Assembly: GCA_963559135.1 (NCBI GenBank)
Contig: CAUWJP010000006.1
Span: forward strand, 34,105-98,104
Source: Sellimonas sp963559135
Lineage (GTDB): Bacteria; Bacillota; Clostridia; Lachnospirales; Lachnospiraceae
Length of the DNA: 64,000 nucleotides
Direction: 5' to 3'
Shown in pieces: positions 27,101-35,688 of the stretch. Position numbers and translations under genes: made by a program. Position 1 is the first letter of the stretch, and each line of letters starts with the position of its first letter. The notes under the pieces are model-generated. The model ran no database searches. It saw only the letters and a list, made by a program, of their open reading frames with translations, and was not told the origin of the DNA.

Positions 27101-27481
27101 TTATACTTCTGTGTCCTCGTCAACGCCTACGACGCGGATATTAACATCAGCAACAGTCAGCCCTGTCATATTTTCAATTGCAGTCTTGACTTTTTCCTGT
27201 ACCTTGGATGATACTTCCATAATATTTTTTCCAAATCGCAAATTCAGTGATAAGGATACTGTCACTACGCCTTCCAGGACGTCTACCTTGACTCCCTTCG
27301 AGAGATTCTTCTTTCCAAGTTTACTGATGAGATCTCTCGTGGATGTACCTGCCATAGAAGATACACCATCCACTTCCATTGCCGCAAGGCCTGCTATAAT
27401 CGCCACAACCTCATCGGCAATCTGTACCTGTCCGATCTCCTCTTCCTGGATCGTATAGGTATTTCTTTCATCTTTCCCCAT
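27101..27481 (-). CDS. Asp23/Gls24-family envelope stress protein (YqhY-like)
   Basis: This 126-residue protein is recognised by the Asp23 fold: the VQIADEVVAIIAGLAAMEVDGVSSMAG opening, the GVKVDVLEGVVTVSLSL strands and the TGLTVADVNIRVVGV ending. In Bacillus the homologue YqhY lies beside acc and nusB genes, and its loss disturbs acetyl-CoA carboxylase activity; the role here is inferred from that family. It has its own promoter. Confidence 0.9.
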   Translation of the reverse strand: MGKDERNTYTIQEEEIGQVQIADEVVAIIAGLAAMEVDGVSSMAGTSTRDLISKLGKKNLSKGVKVDVLEGVVTVSLSLNLRFGKNIMEVSSKVQEKVKTAIENMTGLTVADVNIRVVGVDEDTEV

Positions 27482-27549
27482 ATCTGAAACCTCCTCATCT
27501 CGGTCTTAATGCACGTTTCCTGTGTATAGAATACACAATTACTGTGTTC

Positions 27550-27578
27550 ATTATACCAAATTCCCCTGATGCTTACAA
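27550..27578 (-). promoter_or_regulatory. asp23 promoter
   Basis: TTGTAA (27573-27578), a 17-base spacer and TATAAT (27550-27555) on the minus strand. Confidence 0.65.
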
Positions 27579-27667
27579 GGCGATTTGCAGAACTTTCGTA
27601 AATCTGCAATGTATTTGTTAGTGTTCACACCACACTTGGCAGAAGGAAGATACAACGGATTGAAAGA

Positions 27668-27706
27668 GGGGCCGTCTGCAGCTTATTATAAGCTGCGGGC
27701 GGCCCC
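27668..27706. terminator. Long GC-rich hairpin after prfC
   Basis: GGGGCCG-x-C-x-GCAGCTTAT pairs with its complement almost perfectly (about 17 pairs). Neither side has a convincing T-tract, so it may be a weak terminator, an mRNA-stabilising hairpin or a REP-like element. Confidence 0.5.
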
Positions 27707-27758
27707 TAACTAATTTCAACATCAATATTATATCATTGGCAAACCTGGATCCCTTCGA

Positions 27759-29351
27759 TTAAGACCGGCCAAATTCGGAAAGCTTCAGGCCTTCGTTTCT
27801 CTCCAGCGTCATCCTGATACTCCATTCATGTACAAATAAAAGGAGCGGTCTTCCTTTCAGATCTTTGATCTTCTTCATATCGGATGTACCGGTCAGACGG
27901 TCCATATCGATTTCCTCATTTTCGATCCAACGGATATGCTCATACGGAAGTGTTTCCAGAATGATATCCACACCGTACTCATTTTTCAGGCGGTATTTCA
28001 ACACATCGAACTGCAGAACACCGACCACGCCGACGATAATCTCCTCCATTCCGGTATTAAACTCCTGGAAAATCTGAATCGCACCCTCCTGAGCAATCTG
28101 ATTGATCCCTTTGATGAACTGCTTTCTCTTCATCGTATCCACCTGACGCACCCTTGCAAAATGCTCCGGAGCAAAGGTTGGGATTCCTTCATAGGCAAAT
28201 TTTTCCGGGGACGTAGTAATCGTATCTCCGATGGAAAAAATACCCGGATCAAAAATTCCGATAATATCTCCGCCATATGCTTTTTCGATCATCTTCCTCT
28301 CACTTGCCATCATCTGCTGTGGCTGGGAGAGACGGACTTTCTTTCCTCCCTGAATATGGAAGGCATCCATCCCGGCGTCAAACTCTCCAGAACAGATCCG
28401 CATAAAGGCGATTCGGTCCCGATGTGCCTTATTCATATTTGCCTGAATTTTAAATACAAAAGCGGAAAAATCTTTCTCCGTCATCGGATCGATGTCGCCT
28501 TTGTCCGAATGTCTTGGAAGAGGGGACGTCGTCATTTTGAGGAAATGCTGCAGGAAGGTCTCCACTCCAAAGTTGGTAAGTGCGGATCCGAAGAAGACCG
28601 GAGAAAGTTCTCCTTTGTCCACCATATCCTGATCAAACTCTGCGCTTGCCCCGTCCAGAAGCTCAATCTCTCCTAACAGCTGCTCTTTCTGATCCGGATC
28701 CATATAACTGTCCACATCCGGGTCATCCAGACGGATCTTCTTTACTTCCCCTGTAGTTGTTCCCTTCTTCGTATCGAAGAACAGTTCAATCTCCTCTTCA
28801 TTTCTGTCGTATACTCCACGGAATGCCTTTCCCGAGCCGATCGGCCAGTTGACCGGACAGGTCGCGATACCAAGTTCCTTTTCGATATCATCCAGAAGCT
28901 CGAAGGTATCCATTGCTTCCCGATCCATCTTATTAATAAAGGTGAAGATCGGGATATGACGCATGACGCAGACTTTGAACAGCTTTCTTGTCTGCGCCTC
29001 CACACCTTTGGATGCATCGATTACCATCACGGCGGAATCCGCTGCCATCAAGGTTCGGTATGTGTCCTCCGAGAAATCCTGATGTCCCGGAGTGTCCAGG
29101 ATATTAATGCAGTATCCTCCGTAATTAAACTGCAGTACCGAAGAGGTCACTGAGATTCCTCTCTCCTTTTCAATCTCCATCCAGTCTGACACCGCATGCT
29201 TTGCAGTCGCCTTTCCTTTTACGGAACCTGCCTGATTAATGGCCCCGCCATATAATAAAAATTTTTCAGTCAATGTCGTCTTCCCGGCATCCGGGTGGGA
29301 AATAATCGCGAACGTTCTCCGCTTTTTTATTTCATCTGTAATCTTTGACAT
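27759..29351 (-). CDS. prfC: Peptide chain release factor 3
   Basis: The 530-residue GTPase recycles RF1/RF2 after termination. The G domain has G1 HPDAGKTTLTE, switch II DTPGHQDFSEDTYR and G4 NKMDRE. RF3-specific domains II and III follow (VGVVGVLQFDVLKYRLKNEYGVD). Length is standard. It is inserted between spoIIIAH and asp23, genes that are closer neighbours in many Firmicutes. Confidence 0.97.
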   Translation of the reverse strand: MSKITDEIKKRRTFAIISHPDAGKTTLTEKFLLYGGAINQAGSVKGKATAKHAVSDWMEIEKERGISVTSSVLQFNYGGYCINILDTPGHQDFSEDTYRTLMAADSAVMVIDASKGVEAQTRKLFKVCVMRHIPIFTFINKMDREAMDTFELLDDIEKELGIATCPVNWPIGSGKAFRGVYDRNEEEIELFFDTKKGTTTGEVKKIRLDDPDVDSYMDPDQKEQLLGEIELLDGASAEFDQDMVDKGELSPVFFGSALTNFGVETFLQHFLKMTTSPLPRHSDKGDIDPMTEKDFSAFVFKIQANMNKAHRDRIAFMRICSGEFDAGMDAFHIQGGKKVRLSQPQQMMASERKMIEKAYGGDIIGIFDPGIFSIGDTITTSPEKFAYEGIPTFAPEHFARVRQVDTMKRKQFIKGINQIAQEGAIQIFQEFNTGMEEIIVGVVGVLQFDVLKYRLKNEYGVDIILETLPYEHIRWIENEEIDMDRLTGTSDMKKIKDLKGRPLLLFVHEWSIRMTLERNEGLKLSEFGRS

Positions 29352-29415
29352 GATATTCTCCTGTATTTTCTTTTATTCTACCCGGAATCTTCTATATGAT
29401 TCCACACAAGTAAAT

Positions 29416-29445
29416 ATTGTAGCACATCCGTCCTGAATTCCGCAA
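29416..29445 (-). promoter_or_regulatory. Likely prfC promoter
   Basis: TTGCGG (29440-29445), an 18-base spacer and TACAAT (29416-29421) on the minus strand, about 65 bases upstream of prfC. Confidence 0.45.
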
Positions 29446-29502
29446 CAGCTTTCCCGTCCAATCCTCAATTTTTCGGAGCTTTTTGCGCATAGTATCTGCT
29501 TT

Positions 29503-30225
29503 CTATTCGTCTGTTTCTGTATTCTCCGAGCTTTCTGTTTCCGTTTCCGAATCAGAGTCGGCTCCTTGCGTATCCGCCGTATTCTGATCCGCCTTTTTAT
29601 TCATCGGAGTGATGACGATATTTTCTGGAGCCACTCCGGTTTTTCTTGTGACAATATCCTCGATCTGGGCACGGTTTGCCTCAGTCATTTCCACATTTCC
29701 GACGACCACATCCGCTTCCCCTTCATTGACTGTTACAACAGTCTCGGTAAATCCTTTGGACGCAAGCAGTGTTTCTGCCGCCGATTCCTGCTCCGCCACC
29801 TTAGTCAGTTCAATCATCTGGTTTACCGCCTCTTCTTTTTGTTCCTCTGTCACAGAAGTGCTGTCAATAATCCCCTGCAGCGTCTCCTTATTTTTTGCTC
29901 GTACCTGTTCTCTGGATACCTTGGCCTGGGCTATCGTATTTTTCACCTCTCCGCTTGTCAGCACGGCTTCTCCCGGAGTACCTTCCACATCTCCATCCGT
30001 TTCCTCGGATGTGTCCTGATCCTGGCTTTCAATGTCCCCGGAACCTGTCTCGATATCTTCTTCAGAAATATCAAGCAGTTCACTGTTTGCCTGCTGGGAA
30101 ACACCGCTGTCGTCTGTACTTTCAAAAAGTTTTCCTGAATAATTCAGATACCCTGCCGCCGCAATCATAAGTGCAAGTGCCGCCACAATCACCTGATTTT
30201 TCTTAATCAATCGTTTCACCGTCAT
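29503..30225 (-). CDS. spoIIIAH: Stage III sporulation protein AH
   Basis: The 240-residue mother-cell membrane protein pairs with forespore SpoIIQ across the intermembrane space. One N-terminal membrane segment (about residues 11-27) is followed by an acidic linker. The C-terminal ring-building domain carries VNQMIELTKVAEQESAAETLLASKGF and ends VAPENIVITPMN, as in other YscJ/FliF-like SpoIIIAH domains. An extra acidic Thr/Ser-rich tail closes the protein. It is the last gene of the spoIIIA operon. Confidence 0.93.
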   Translation of the reverse strand: MTVKRLIKKNQVIVAALALMIAAAGYLNYSGKLFESTDDSGVSQQANSELLDISEEDIETGSGDIESQDQDTSEETDGDVEGTPGEAVLTSGEVKNTIAQAKVSREQVRAKNKETLQGIIDSTSVTEEQKEEAVNQMIELTKVAEQESAAETLLASKGFTETVVTVNEGEADVVVGNVEMTEANRAQIEDIVTRKTGVAPENIVITPMNKKADQNTADTQGADSDSETETESSENTETDE

Positions 30226-30239
30226 TCCTCCTGCTTTTC

Positions 30240-30725
30240 CTATCTCATCTTTACTACCTTAATCTTATGTGACTCCACGGAAAATAATGCCTCAACCGCT
30301 TCTGTAATCTGCTGTACCACAACCGGTTCGTCTCCTCCCTCACAGAGCACTACCACCCCTTCCACCGCAGGAGTCAGTTCCTTTGACACATAAGGTGTCT
30401 GCCCCCTGTCCGCCGTTTCTTCATAGACCGTCGTCTCACTACTGGTACTTTGAGTTTCATCTTTGGATGTCTCCTCGTCTTTTTCTACTATCTTTTCTGA
30501 AGAGGAAGAAAGGGTAATCATCACTTTCACCTTCCCGGCTCCTTCCATCTGCGCCAGAATTGTTTCCAGCTTTGACTCGGCCATGGAAGCGTAATCCTCC
30601 TCGGTTACGGTACCGCTTTCGGTTTCCTCCCTTTCCTCGCTTTCAGGTTCAGAAACAGGAAGCGCAATCACCAGAAGCAAAAGCCCGGCAAGCAACAGAA
30701 GGAGCCACTTATTTTTCATCGGCAT
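30240..30725 (-). CDS. spoIIIAG: Stage III sporulation protein AG
   Basis: This membrane-anchored protein forms a large ring in the feeding-tube complex between mother cell and forespore. One membrane segment (about residues 8-22) is followed by the extracellular ring domain, with AKVMITLSSSSEK-type strands and VEGVVVLCEGGDEPVVVQQITEAVEALFSVESHKIKVVKM. The start at 30725 is inferred from AGGAAA upstream; 30719 is an alternative. It overlaps the end of spoIIIAF by 17 bases. Confidence 0.88.
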   Translation of the reverse strand: MPMKNKWLLLLLAGLLLLVIALPVSEPESEEREETESGTVTEEDYASMAESKLETILAQMEGAGKVKVMITLSSSSEKIVEKDEETSKDETQSTSSETTVYEETADRGQTPYVSKELTPAVEGVVVLCEGGDEPVVVQQITEAVEALFSVESHKIKVVKMR

Positions 30726-31047
30726 TTTCCTGTCCTTCAGAAGATTCTGGAACCATGTCCTGCTGCCATTCAAGATATCCCTCCTCCGCAGATTCAAACT
30801 GTTCTCTCGCCCGTTCCATCTCCTTTACGTTCTGCCGGTATTCCATACTGTGATACAGATTTTCAAATTCCTCTTCCAGTTGAAATACCCCAAGCATCGG
30901 CCTTGCCAGAAGCAGAATCAGTACCAGACCCGTAAAAAAACGGATATATTTTTTGTAGTCGGAATCCGGGATGATCTGCATCAGCATTGTCATCAAGATC
31001 AGATAAAAAACAAGATTCTTTATCCAGTCATATATATATGTAAACAT
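30709..31047 (-). CDS. spoIIIAF: Stage III sporulation protein AF
   Basis: The 112-residue protein has two N-terminal membrane helices (around YDWIKNLVFYLILMTMLMQI and RFFTGLVLILLLARPML) and a charged C-terminal domain, as in the family. The start has a clear GGAGGAGA site; earlier in-frame codons lie in spoIIIAE. The protein is shorter than the Bacillus version. Confidence 0.88.
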   Translation of the reverse strand: MFTYIYDWIKNLVFYLILMTMLMQIIPDSDYKKYIRFFTGLVLILLLARPMLGVFQLEEEFENLYHSMEYRQNVKEMERAREQFESAEEGYLEWQQDMVPESSEGQENADEK

Positions 31048-31055
31048 GTCTCCTC

Positions 31056-32216
31056 CTATGACCGAACGGCCGCCACAATCACAATTGTAATCAAAAATAG
31101 TACGGCACTGGTGTAGACGGTTTTTAACAGAAGCACCGCCCCGTCTCCGGCACCAGCAATACATCCTATCACTCGCTTGTCCGAAACCGGCTCCAAAAGC
31201 GCCGCCGTCAATTTATATAGAAGCGCCATCACCGCAATCTGAATAACCGGGACGAGGCAGATCACCACGCAGATGACCGCGCCGGTCACTCCAATGCCAT
31301 TCCGGATCAGCGTCAACGCCGAAACAACGATCTCCGCCATTCCGCCAATCGTATTTCCGATGCCCGGAATGGATTCCAGTCCTTTTTGCAGTCCGCTTCG
31401 CCTGACCTGGTCAATCACCGGACTGATGAGTCCCTGAATCAGATTCATTCCCACAATTCCTACCAGCATCGTCTTTAAGATCCAGCTGATCACCGTTTCC
31501 GCAAGTTCCGCAAAGCGTCCCAAAAATGGTTCCGGGGAGAGTTCGTCCATCAGCCGGATCATCAGATATACATGGATCAGCGGGAGAATCAGATAGCAAA
31601 CCACATTCTGAACGAGAAAAATGAGGAACAGCATCAGATTATAAAACACAACGGAAGTCGCGCTCCCTGTGACCACAGCCGCCGCCATCAGGTAGACCGG
31701 ACAGAGCACCTGCATAAAATCCGTCAAAAGTTGCAGCCCGGAAGTTACCGCGTCCATCATCACCTCAAAGGTCTGCAAAAGCAGCGTAATCAAAAGCAGG
31801 TACAAAATAAAAAATCCCGTGTCCGCAGCCTGCCCCGCCGCAAACACATGACTGAAATTAGCAAAGACTGCCGCAATCAACGCGATCACAAGAATGTGAA
31901 TCATCGCCTGTTTGTTTTCGGAAAGAACCGAAAACAAGGTGCTGACAAGTCCTTTCCCCGAAAGCTGTAACGCCCCGGACACATCCCCTTCCATTAACAT
32001 TTCCAGAACATCGGCAAACTTGATTCTCTCATCCGGGAAGATTTCCCGCATCATCTTGTCCACATCTGTAAAATCCAGCCCCTCCATCATCTCTTTAGCG
32101 GCCTCCGGCGTTTCCTCCTCCCCGCTTTTTGCTTCTGCTGCCACACTCATTCCTCCCCAAAAAAGAAAGATTCCAAGAAGGACTGCCAGAATGATTCTTC
32201 TTCCCTTTCTTCTCAT
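31056..32216 (-). CDS. spoIIIAE: Stage III sporulation protein AE
   Basis: The 386-residue polytopic protein is the largest membrane component of the SpoIIIA channel. It opens with a signal-like helix, then a soluble loop, then about seven or eight hydrophobic segments. The loop GLQKGLESIPGIGNTIGGMAEIVV is strongly conserved in the family. Its ATG overlaps the spoIIIAD TGA by four bases. Confidence 0.93.
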   Translation of the reverse strand: MRRKGRRIILAVLLGIFLFWGGMSVAAEAKSGEEETPEAAKEMMEGLDFTDVDKMMREIFPDERIKFADVLEMLMEGDVSGALQLSGKGLVSTLFSVLSENKQAMIHILVIALIAAVFANFSHVFAAGQAADTGFFILYLLLITLLLQTFEVMMDAVTSGLQLLTDFMQVLCPVYLMAAAVVTGSATSVVFYNLMLFLIFLVQNVVCYLILPLIHVYLMIRLMDELSPEPFLGRFAELAETVISWILKTMLVGIVGMNLIQGLISPVIDQVRRSGLQKGLESIPGIGNTIGGMAEIVVSALTLIRNGIGVTGAVICVVICLVPVIQIAVMALLYKLTAALLEPVSDKRVIGCIAGAGDGAVLLLKTVYTSAVLFLITIVIVAAVRS

Positions 32217-32599
32217 GATAAAAACGCCTCAATCGTCCGAAGCAGAGTCAGAAGAACCGGCATTCCAAGAGCCAGCACCGTAATCTTCCCAAAGAGCTGA
32301 ATCTGGGCAGCAATGGTCTGATAGCCGGAATCTTTGCAGATGTTGGACGCGAATTCCGCCACATAAGTAATACCAAGCATCTTCAGGAGAACCCCAAGAT
32401 AAGAGCCTTCAATCTGAAGAAATGAACCGATCTCCTTTACTGTATCCAAAACTGTGCCAAGCTTTCCAAGTATTCCAACGCCAAGCAGAATTCCCGCCAC
32501 AATACTGACATAAATCCCGTATTCTGTTTTTCCTCCCTTAAACTGCAACGCAATCAGTGCCGCACACACACTGATGGCCGCTGCCTTTTGTATGGACAT
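32213..32599 (-). CDS. spoIIIAD: Stage III sporulation protein AD
   Basis: The 128-residue four-helix membrane protein shows the SpoIIIAC/AD pattern, ending YVAEFASNICKDSGYQTIAAQIQLFGKITVLALGMPVL, a family signature. GGAGGGA precedes the ATG. Confidence 0.93.
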   Translation of the reverse strand: MSIQKAAAISVCAALIALQFKGGKTEYGIYVSIVAGILLGVGILGKLGTVLDTVKEIGSFLQIEGSYLGVLLKMLGITYVAEFASNICKDSGYQTIAAQIQLFGKITVLALGMPVLLTLLRTIEAFLS

Positions 32600-32636
32600 C
32601 TTTTCCCTCCTTCTCGCCTCGTCTTTTTATTTGCAG

Positions 32637-32831
32637 TTACAGGGCAAACAGACGCCTCATGGTTTCAAACAGATCGTAAATATACGGTACAATCCAGATC
32701 AAAACCAGAATCAGCCCGGCAAGACTTGTCAAAAACGCCTGCTCCTCCCGGCCGCTGTGCTTCAGCACCTGGCTTAAAATCGAGACCAGAATTCCCACTG
32801 CGGCAATTTTAAAGATCAGACTGACACTCAT
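32637..32831 (-). CDS. spoIIIAC: Stage III sporulation protein AC
   Basis: This 64-residue protein has two membrane helices separated by a short loop (KHSGREEQAF), the normal SpoIIIAC design. The ATG is chosen for the GAAGGGAAGGAAG site and the family length. It lies 37 bases before spoIIIAD. Confidence 0.9.
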   Translation of the reverse strand: MSVSLIFKIAAVGILVSILSQVLKHSGREEQAFLTSLAGLILVLIWIVPYIYDLFETMRRLFAL

Positions 32832-32869
32832 ACGCACTTCCTTCCCTTCTTTTTTCTTACGGGTTTTCT

Positions 32870-33403
32870 TTACAGAAGCAAGATTGTAAGAAAAACCCCT
32901 CCAAGCACTCCAAGACAGTTCCCGATCCTCCGTTTCGGACCAATCTCCGCCTCCGCCTCCCGTATCCATTTTTCCCAACGGTCCCCTGATAGTTTCAGCA
33001 TTCCCGTCTGCATCTGAAGATCCAGATATCCGGTCTGGCTTCCAAGCGAAAGAAACATTTCCCACTCCTCTACAGACAGGTGCTTTTCCTTCCGGTATGC
33101 TTCCAAAGTCCGGGACACATAATCCCGAAACCACTCCGGAAACCGGAGGCTCCCCTGCTCCTCAAATGCCCGGTGCGCCTGCACAAACAATGACGCATAA
33201 GGTTCCTTGATTCTGGAAGAGATCTCCAGCATCACCTCCGGAAACGGCTCCTTAGTGTACTCAATCTCGCCCCAGATCATCTGATACAATTCTCTCAAAA
33301 AGCGCAACTCTTCCAGATGCTGGTTCAACGACCGCCCGTATCCGAAACCAAGGGCTGAACAAGCGGAGACTACAAGAACCGCTCCCGCGATTTTCAACAA
33401 CAC
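32870..33403 (-). CDS. spoIIIAB: Stage III sporulation protein AB
   Basis: The 177-residue protein resembles type II secretion GspF-like components. It has an N-terminal membrane helix, a soluble helical domain (LNQHLEELRFLRELYQMIWGEIEYTKEPFPEVM) and a C-terminal membrane helix (LGVLGGVFLTILLL). It overlaps the end of spoIIIAA by ten bases. Confidence 0.93.
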   Translation of the reverse strand: MLLKIAGAVLVVSACSALGFGYGRSLNQHLEELRFLRELYQMIWGEIEYTKEPFPEVMLEISSRIKEPYASLFVQAHRAFEEQGSLRFPEWFRDYVSRTLEAYRKEKHLSVEEWEMFLSLGSQTGYLDLQMQTGMLKLSGDRWEKWIREAEAEIGPKRRIGNCLGVLGGVFLTILLL

Positions 33404-34302
33404 GGCTGTCCCCTCCTGTTATAAATCCCCTCAATCATGCCCGGCCTGTCCCCCTGCTTCAGCACAATATAGCGATCAAACCGCTCCTCCTGAATCACTC
33501 TTCCAAGGACCGGCTTTTTTCTCAGTTCCTGTACCGAATTTCCATGGGCCGTCACAAGCATCCTACATCCACAGTGCATGGCATACTCAATCGCTTCCAC
33601 ATCCTCCTGCGTACCGATCTCATCTGCCGCCACCACTTTCGGCGTCATCGAACGGATCAACATCAGCATACCCTCCGCTTTCGGGCAGGCATCCAGCACA
33701 TCACTACGAAGCCCAATATCATTCTGCGCTGCCCCAAGATAACATCCGGCAATCTCCGAACGCTCGTCCACAATTCCCACTGTACATCCCTTGACATAAG
33801 CATTACCGTCAGATACCTGACGGATAATATCCCGAAGCAACGTTGTTTTCCCACAACCCGGAGGCGAAATAATCATCGTATGGTACAGTTCCTTCTGATT
33901 TGTGATATAGGGAAACACCCGGTTCGCACATCCTTTCACCTCATGAGCCGCACGAATATGTACCGAAGAAACATACCGAAGATTCTTCACCCGATCCCTC
34001 TCTGTAATCACCTTCCCAGCCATCCCCACACGATGACCACCCTCAATCGTCAAAAAACCCTTCCGCATCTCCTCCTCAAACGCATACGGCGAATACCTGC
34101 TCATAAAATTCACAATCTCCTTCAACTCCTCTTTTCCCGGAAAATAATCCAAACGCACCTCCCGGTCGCCCACATAAACGCAGACCGGCCGCCCGACCCG
34201 GATACAAATCTCCGTAACCTGATCAAAATCCAGATTTTTCTTTCCGATTACACTCTTCAACCTTTCCGGAAGAATCCGAAAAATCTCCTCCCGCTTACTC
34301 AT
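33394..34302 (-). CDS. spoIIIAA: Stage III sporulation protein AA (ATPase)
   Basis: The 302-residue secretion-type ATPase powers the SpoIIIA complex from the mother cell. Walker A is SPPGCGKTTLLRD near residue 145. VGIVDERSEIAG and VVAADEIGTQEDVEAI are the downstream catalytic blocks. It is the first gene of the operon. AAAGGTGG precedes the ATG. A palindromic repeat lies only about 37 bases upstream, in the space where the mother-cell promoter is expected. Confidence 0.95.
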   Translation of the reverse strand: MSKREEIFRILPERLKSVIGKKNLDFDQVTEICIRVGRPVCVYVGDREVRLDYFPGKEELKEIVNFMSRYSPYAFEEEMRKGFLTIEGGHRVGMAGKVITERDRVKNLRYVSSVHIRAAHEVKGCANRVFPYITNQKELYHTMIISPPGCGKTTLLRDIIRQVSDGNAYVKGCTVGIVDERSEIAGCYLGAAQNDIGLRSDVLDACPKAEGMLMLIRSMTPKVVAADEIGTQEDVEAIEYAMHCGCRMLVTAHGNSVQELRKKPVLGRVIQEERFDRYIVLKQGDRPGMIEGIYNRRGQPCC

Positions 34303-34703
34303 GATTGTCCACCACCTTTTACATCACAATATATGCAGGGGGACGTGTTCTGATGCATCGGAACACGTCCCCGTTGAAAAAATTATGAAATTGTCTTTAA
34401 GTTGTTTTTACCGATCTTTTTCGACTTTTTATCTTTTTATTACGTAACATATTAGATATTCTTTCGTAGAAGTCTTTGTTTTTCTGTAGATTCTGAATTT
34501 CATACTTTTGTAACTTTTAGTTCAAACAAGTATATTTTGTGTATATATCTATGATTGTCTGATTATTTTCACAGGTACACGACGTAGTTGGTTCAGTAGA
34601 ACTTATGGTTTTGGCAGTTATTTCTTTAGTTTTACTATTTTTCCAGTATTTTCAAAGGTTTGCGGGACATTTTTAGAATTAATAGAGGTGAGATTTAGAT
34701 GTT
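34303..34703. other. Gene-free, T-rich intergenic region
   Basis: This spacer upstream of spoIIIAA holds palindrome copy 2 and a strongly T-rich plus strand. I found no open frame with a plausible ribosome site and no RNA gene. The spoIIIAA promoter should lie here; CATATATT (minus strand) next to the palindrome resembles a sigma-E -10, but no convincing -35 was found. Confidence 0.5.
34339..34372. repeat. Dispersed palindromic repeat, copy 2
   Basis: GGGGACGTGTTC-x-G, an ATGCAT centre and the complementary arm CGGAACACGTCCCC, with one mismatch. It is the same core as at 18441 and 34709, placed upstream of spoIIIAA. Confidence 0.8.
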
Positions 34704-34747
34704 TAACGGGGACGTGTTCCGATACACCGGAACACGTCCCCGTTAAT
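34704..34747. repeat. Dispersed palindromic repeat, copy 3
   Basis: A near-perfect inverted repeat with 19-base arms: the GGGGACGTGTTCCG core is extended by TTAAC on one side and GTTAA on the other, with an ATACAC centre. It lies 22 bases beyond the broken small membrane-protein gene. Confidence 0.85.
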
Positions 34748-34769
34748 AACGTTAATAAAAAATTCTATA

Positions 34770-34963
34770 TTATCTATGTCTTCTTGCGTAGATTAGTAGT
34801 CCTGCTACTGCAATCAGTACGACAGCTCCTCCGGCGATGCCGTACGCAAAAGTATCATCGTCTTTTTCTGTCTCTCCCTGGTCTGTTGTATCTCCGGCAG
34901 TGTCTGTGCCCGTGCCATCATCGGTTGTTTCTCCTGCACCGTAAAATATACTTTTTCTTTCAT
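34770..34963 (-). pseudogene. Small membrane-protein gene broken by a one-base frameshift
   Basis: GAGGAGG lies eight bases before an ATG at 34963. The ATG frame reads MKEKVYFTVQE and then nonsense. The neighbouring frame reads GAGETTDDGTGTDTAGD, an Asp/Thr-rich stretch, then a good membrane helix (FAYGIAGGAVVLIAVAGLLI) and a basic RRHR end before TAA. Adding one A to the A5 run after the start would join them into about 65 residues. The design looks like the wall-spacer and anchor end of a surface protein, so it may be a deletion remnant. Confidence 0.55.
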
Positions 34964-35119
34964 GATGATTCCTCCTCGCGTTTACTGTTTCCTATTTTGA
35001 CCCTTCTATCAATATAAAGATGGAAATAAACATTAAAAAGGGGGCAGAAAAATGAGAAATTTTTTCTTTTTCGCTTGGTAGAAGCAAAAAACACGTTCAC
35101 AATATACATTTTTTCTTAT

Positions 35120-35147
35120 TTGTATTTCCTTCCGGTCGTGCTACAAT
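35120..35147 (+). promoter_or_regulatory. Promoter of the GNAT gene
   Basis: TTGTAT (35120-35125), a 16-base spacer and TACAAT (35142-35147) on the plus strand, about 30 bases before the start codon. Confidence 0.55.
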
Positions 35148-35177
35148 GAATTCATAAAACATCAGGAGAAATTGCAT

Positions 35178-35669
35178 ATGGAAATTTTAGTTCGTACCTA
35201 TAAGAAAGAAGATATTCCGGATATGATTCGTCTCTGGAATCAGGTTGTGGAAGACGGGATTGCGTTTCCTCAGGAAGAATGCCTGAACGATCAGACCGGT
35301 CCTGCGTTTTTTACCGGGCAGACGGACTGTGCTGTCGCGATGGAGCCGGACAGCGGCGAGATCTGCGGCCTTTATATTCTTCATCCAAACAATGTCGGGC
35401 GCTGCGGGCACATTGCTAATGCGAGTTATGCCGTCTCGCCGGAAAAGAGGGGGCTTCATATCGGAGAAAAGCTGGTTCTTCATTCGTTAAATCTTGCAAA
35501 GGAGCGTGGTTTCCGAATCATGCAGTTCAACGCGGTCGTTGCAACCAATGTCCATGCAAGACATCTTTACGAGCGGTGCGGGTTCCAGCAGCTTGGGGTA
35601 ATTCCGGGTGGTTTCCGGATGATAGACGGGCATTATGAAGATATCTGCCCTTATTATTGTGTTCTTTAG
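35178..35669 (+). CDS. GNAT-family N-acetyltransferase
   Basis: The 163-residue protein has the GNAT fold: N-terminal IRLWNQVVEDG, the V-S-P-E-K-R-G-x-x-I-G acetyl-CoA loop (SYAVSPEKRGLHIGEKL) and the C-terminal NVHARHLYERCGFQQLGVIPGGF. The acceptor substrate cannot be told. The ATG is preferred over a TTG two codons earlier because of its spacing from AGGAG. It is one of only two clear plus-strand genes here, in its own transcription unit. Confidence 0.88.
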   Translation: MEILVRTYKKEDIPDMIRLWNQVVEDGIAFPQEECLNDQTGPAFFTGQTDCAVAMEPDSGEICGLYILHPNNVGRCGHIANASYAVSPEKRGLHIGEKLVLHSLNLAKERGFRIMQFNAVVATNVHARHLYERCGFQQLGVIPGGFRMIDGHYEDICPYYCVL

Positions 35670-35688
35670 AAATGAATTTCATAGAAAA

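Noticed and set aside
34700..34747. A 15-codon plus-strand frame (MFNGDVFRYTGTRPR) across palindrome copy 3 with a GAGGTGAG upstream
   Set aside because: It is made almost entirely of the palindrome, and the other copies do not keep a frame, so it is likely accidental.
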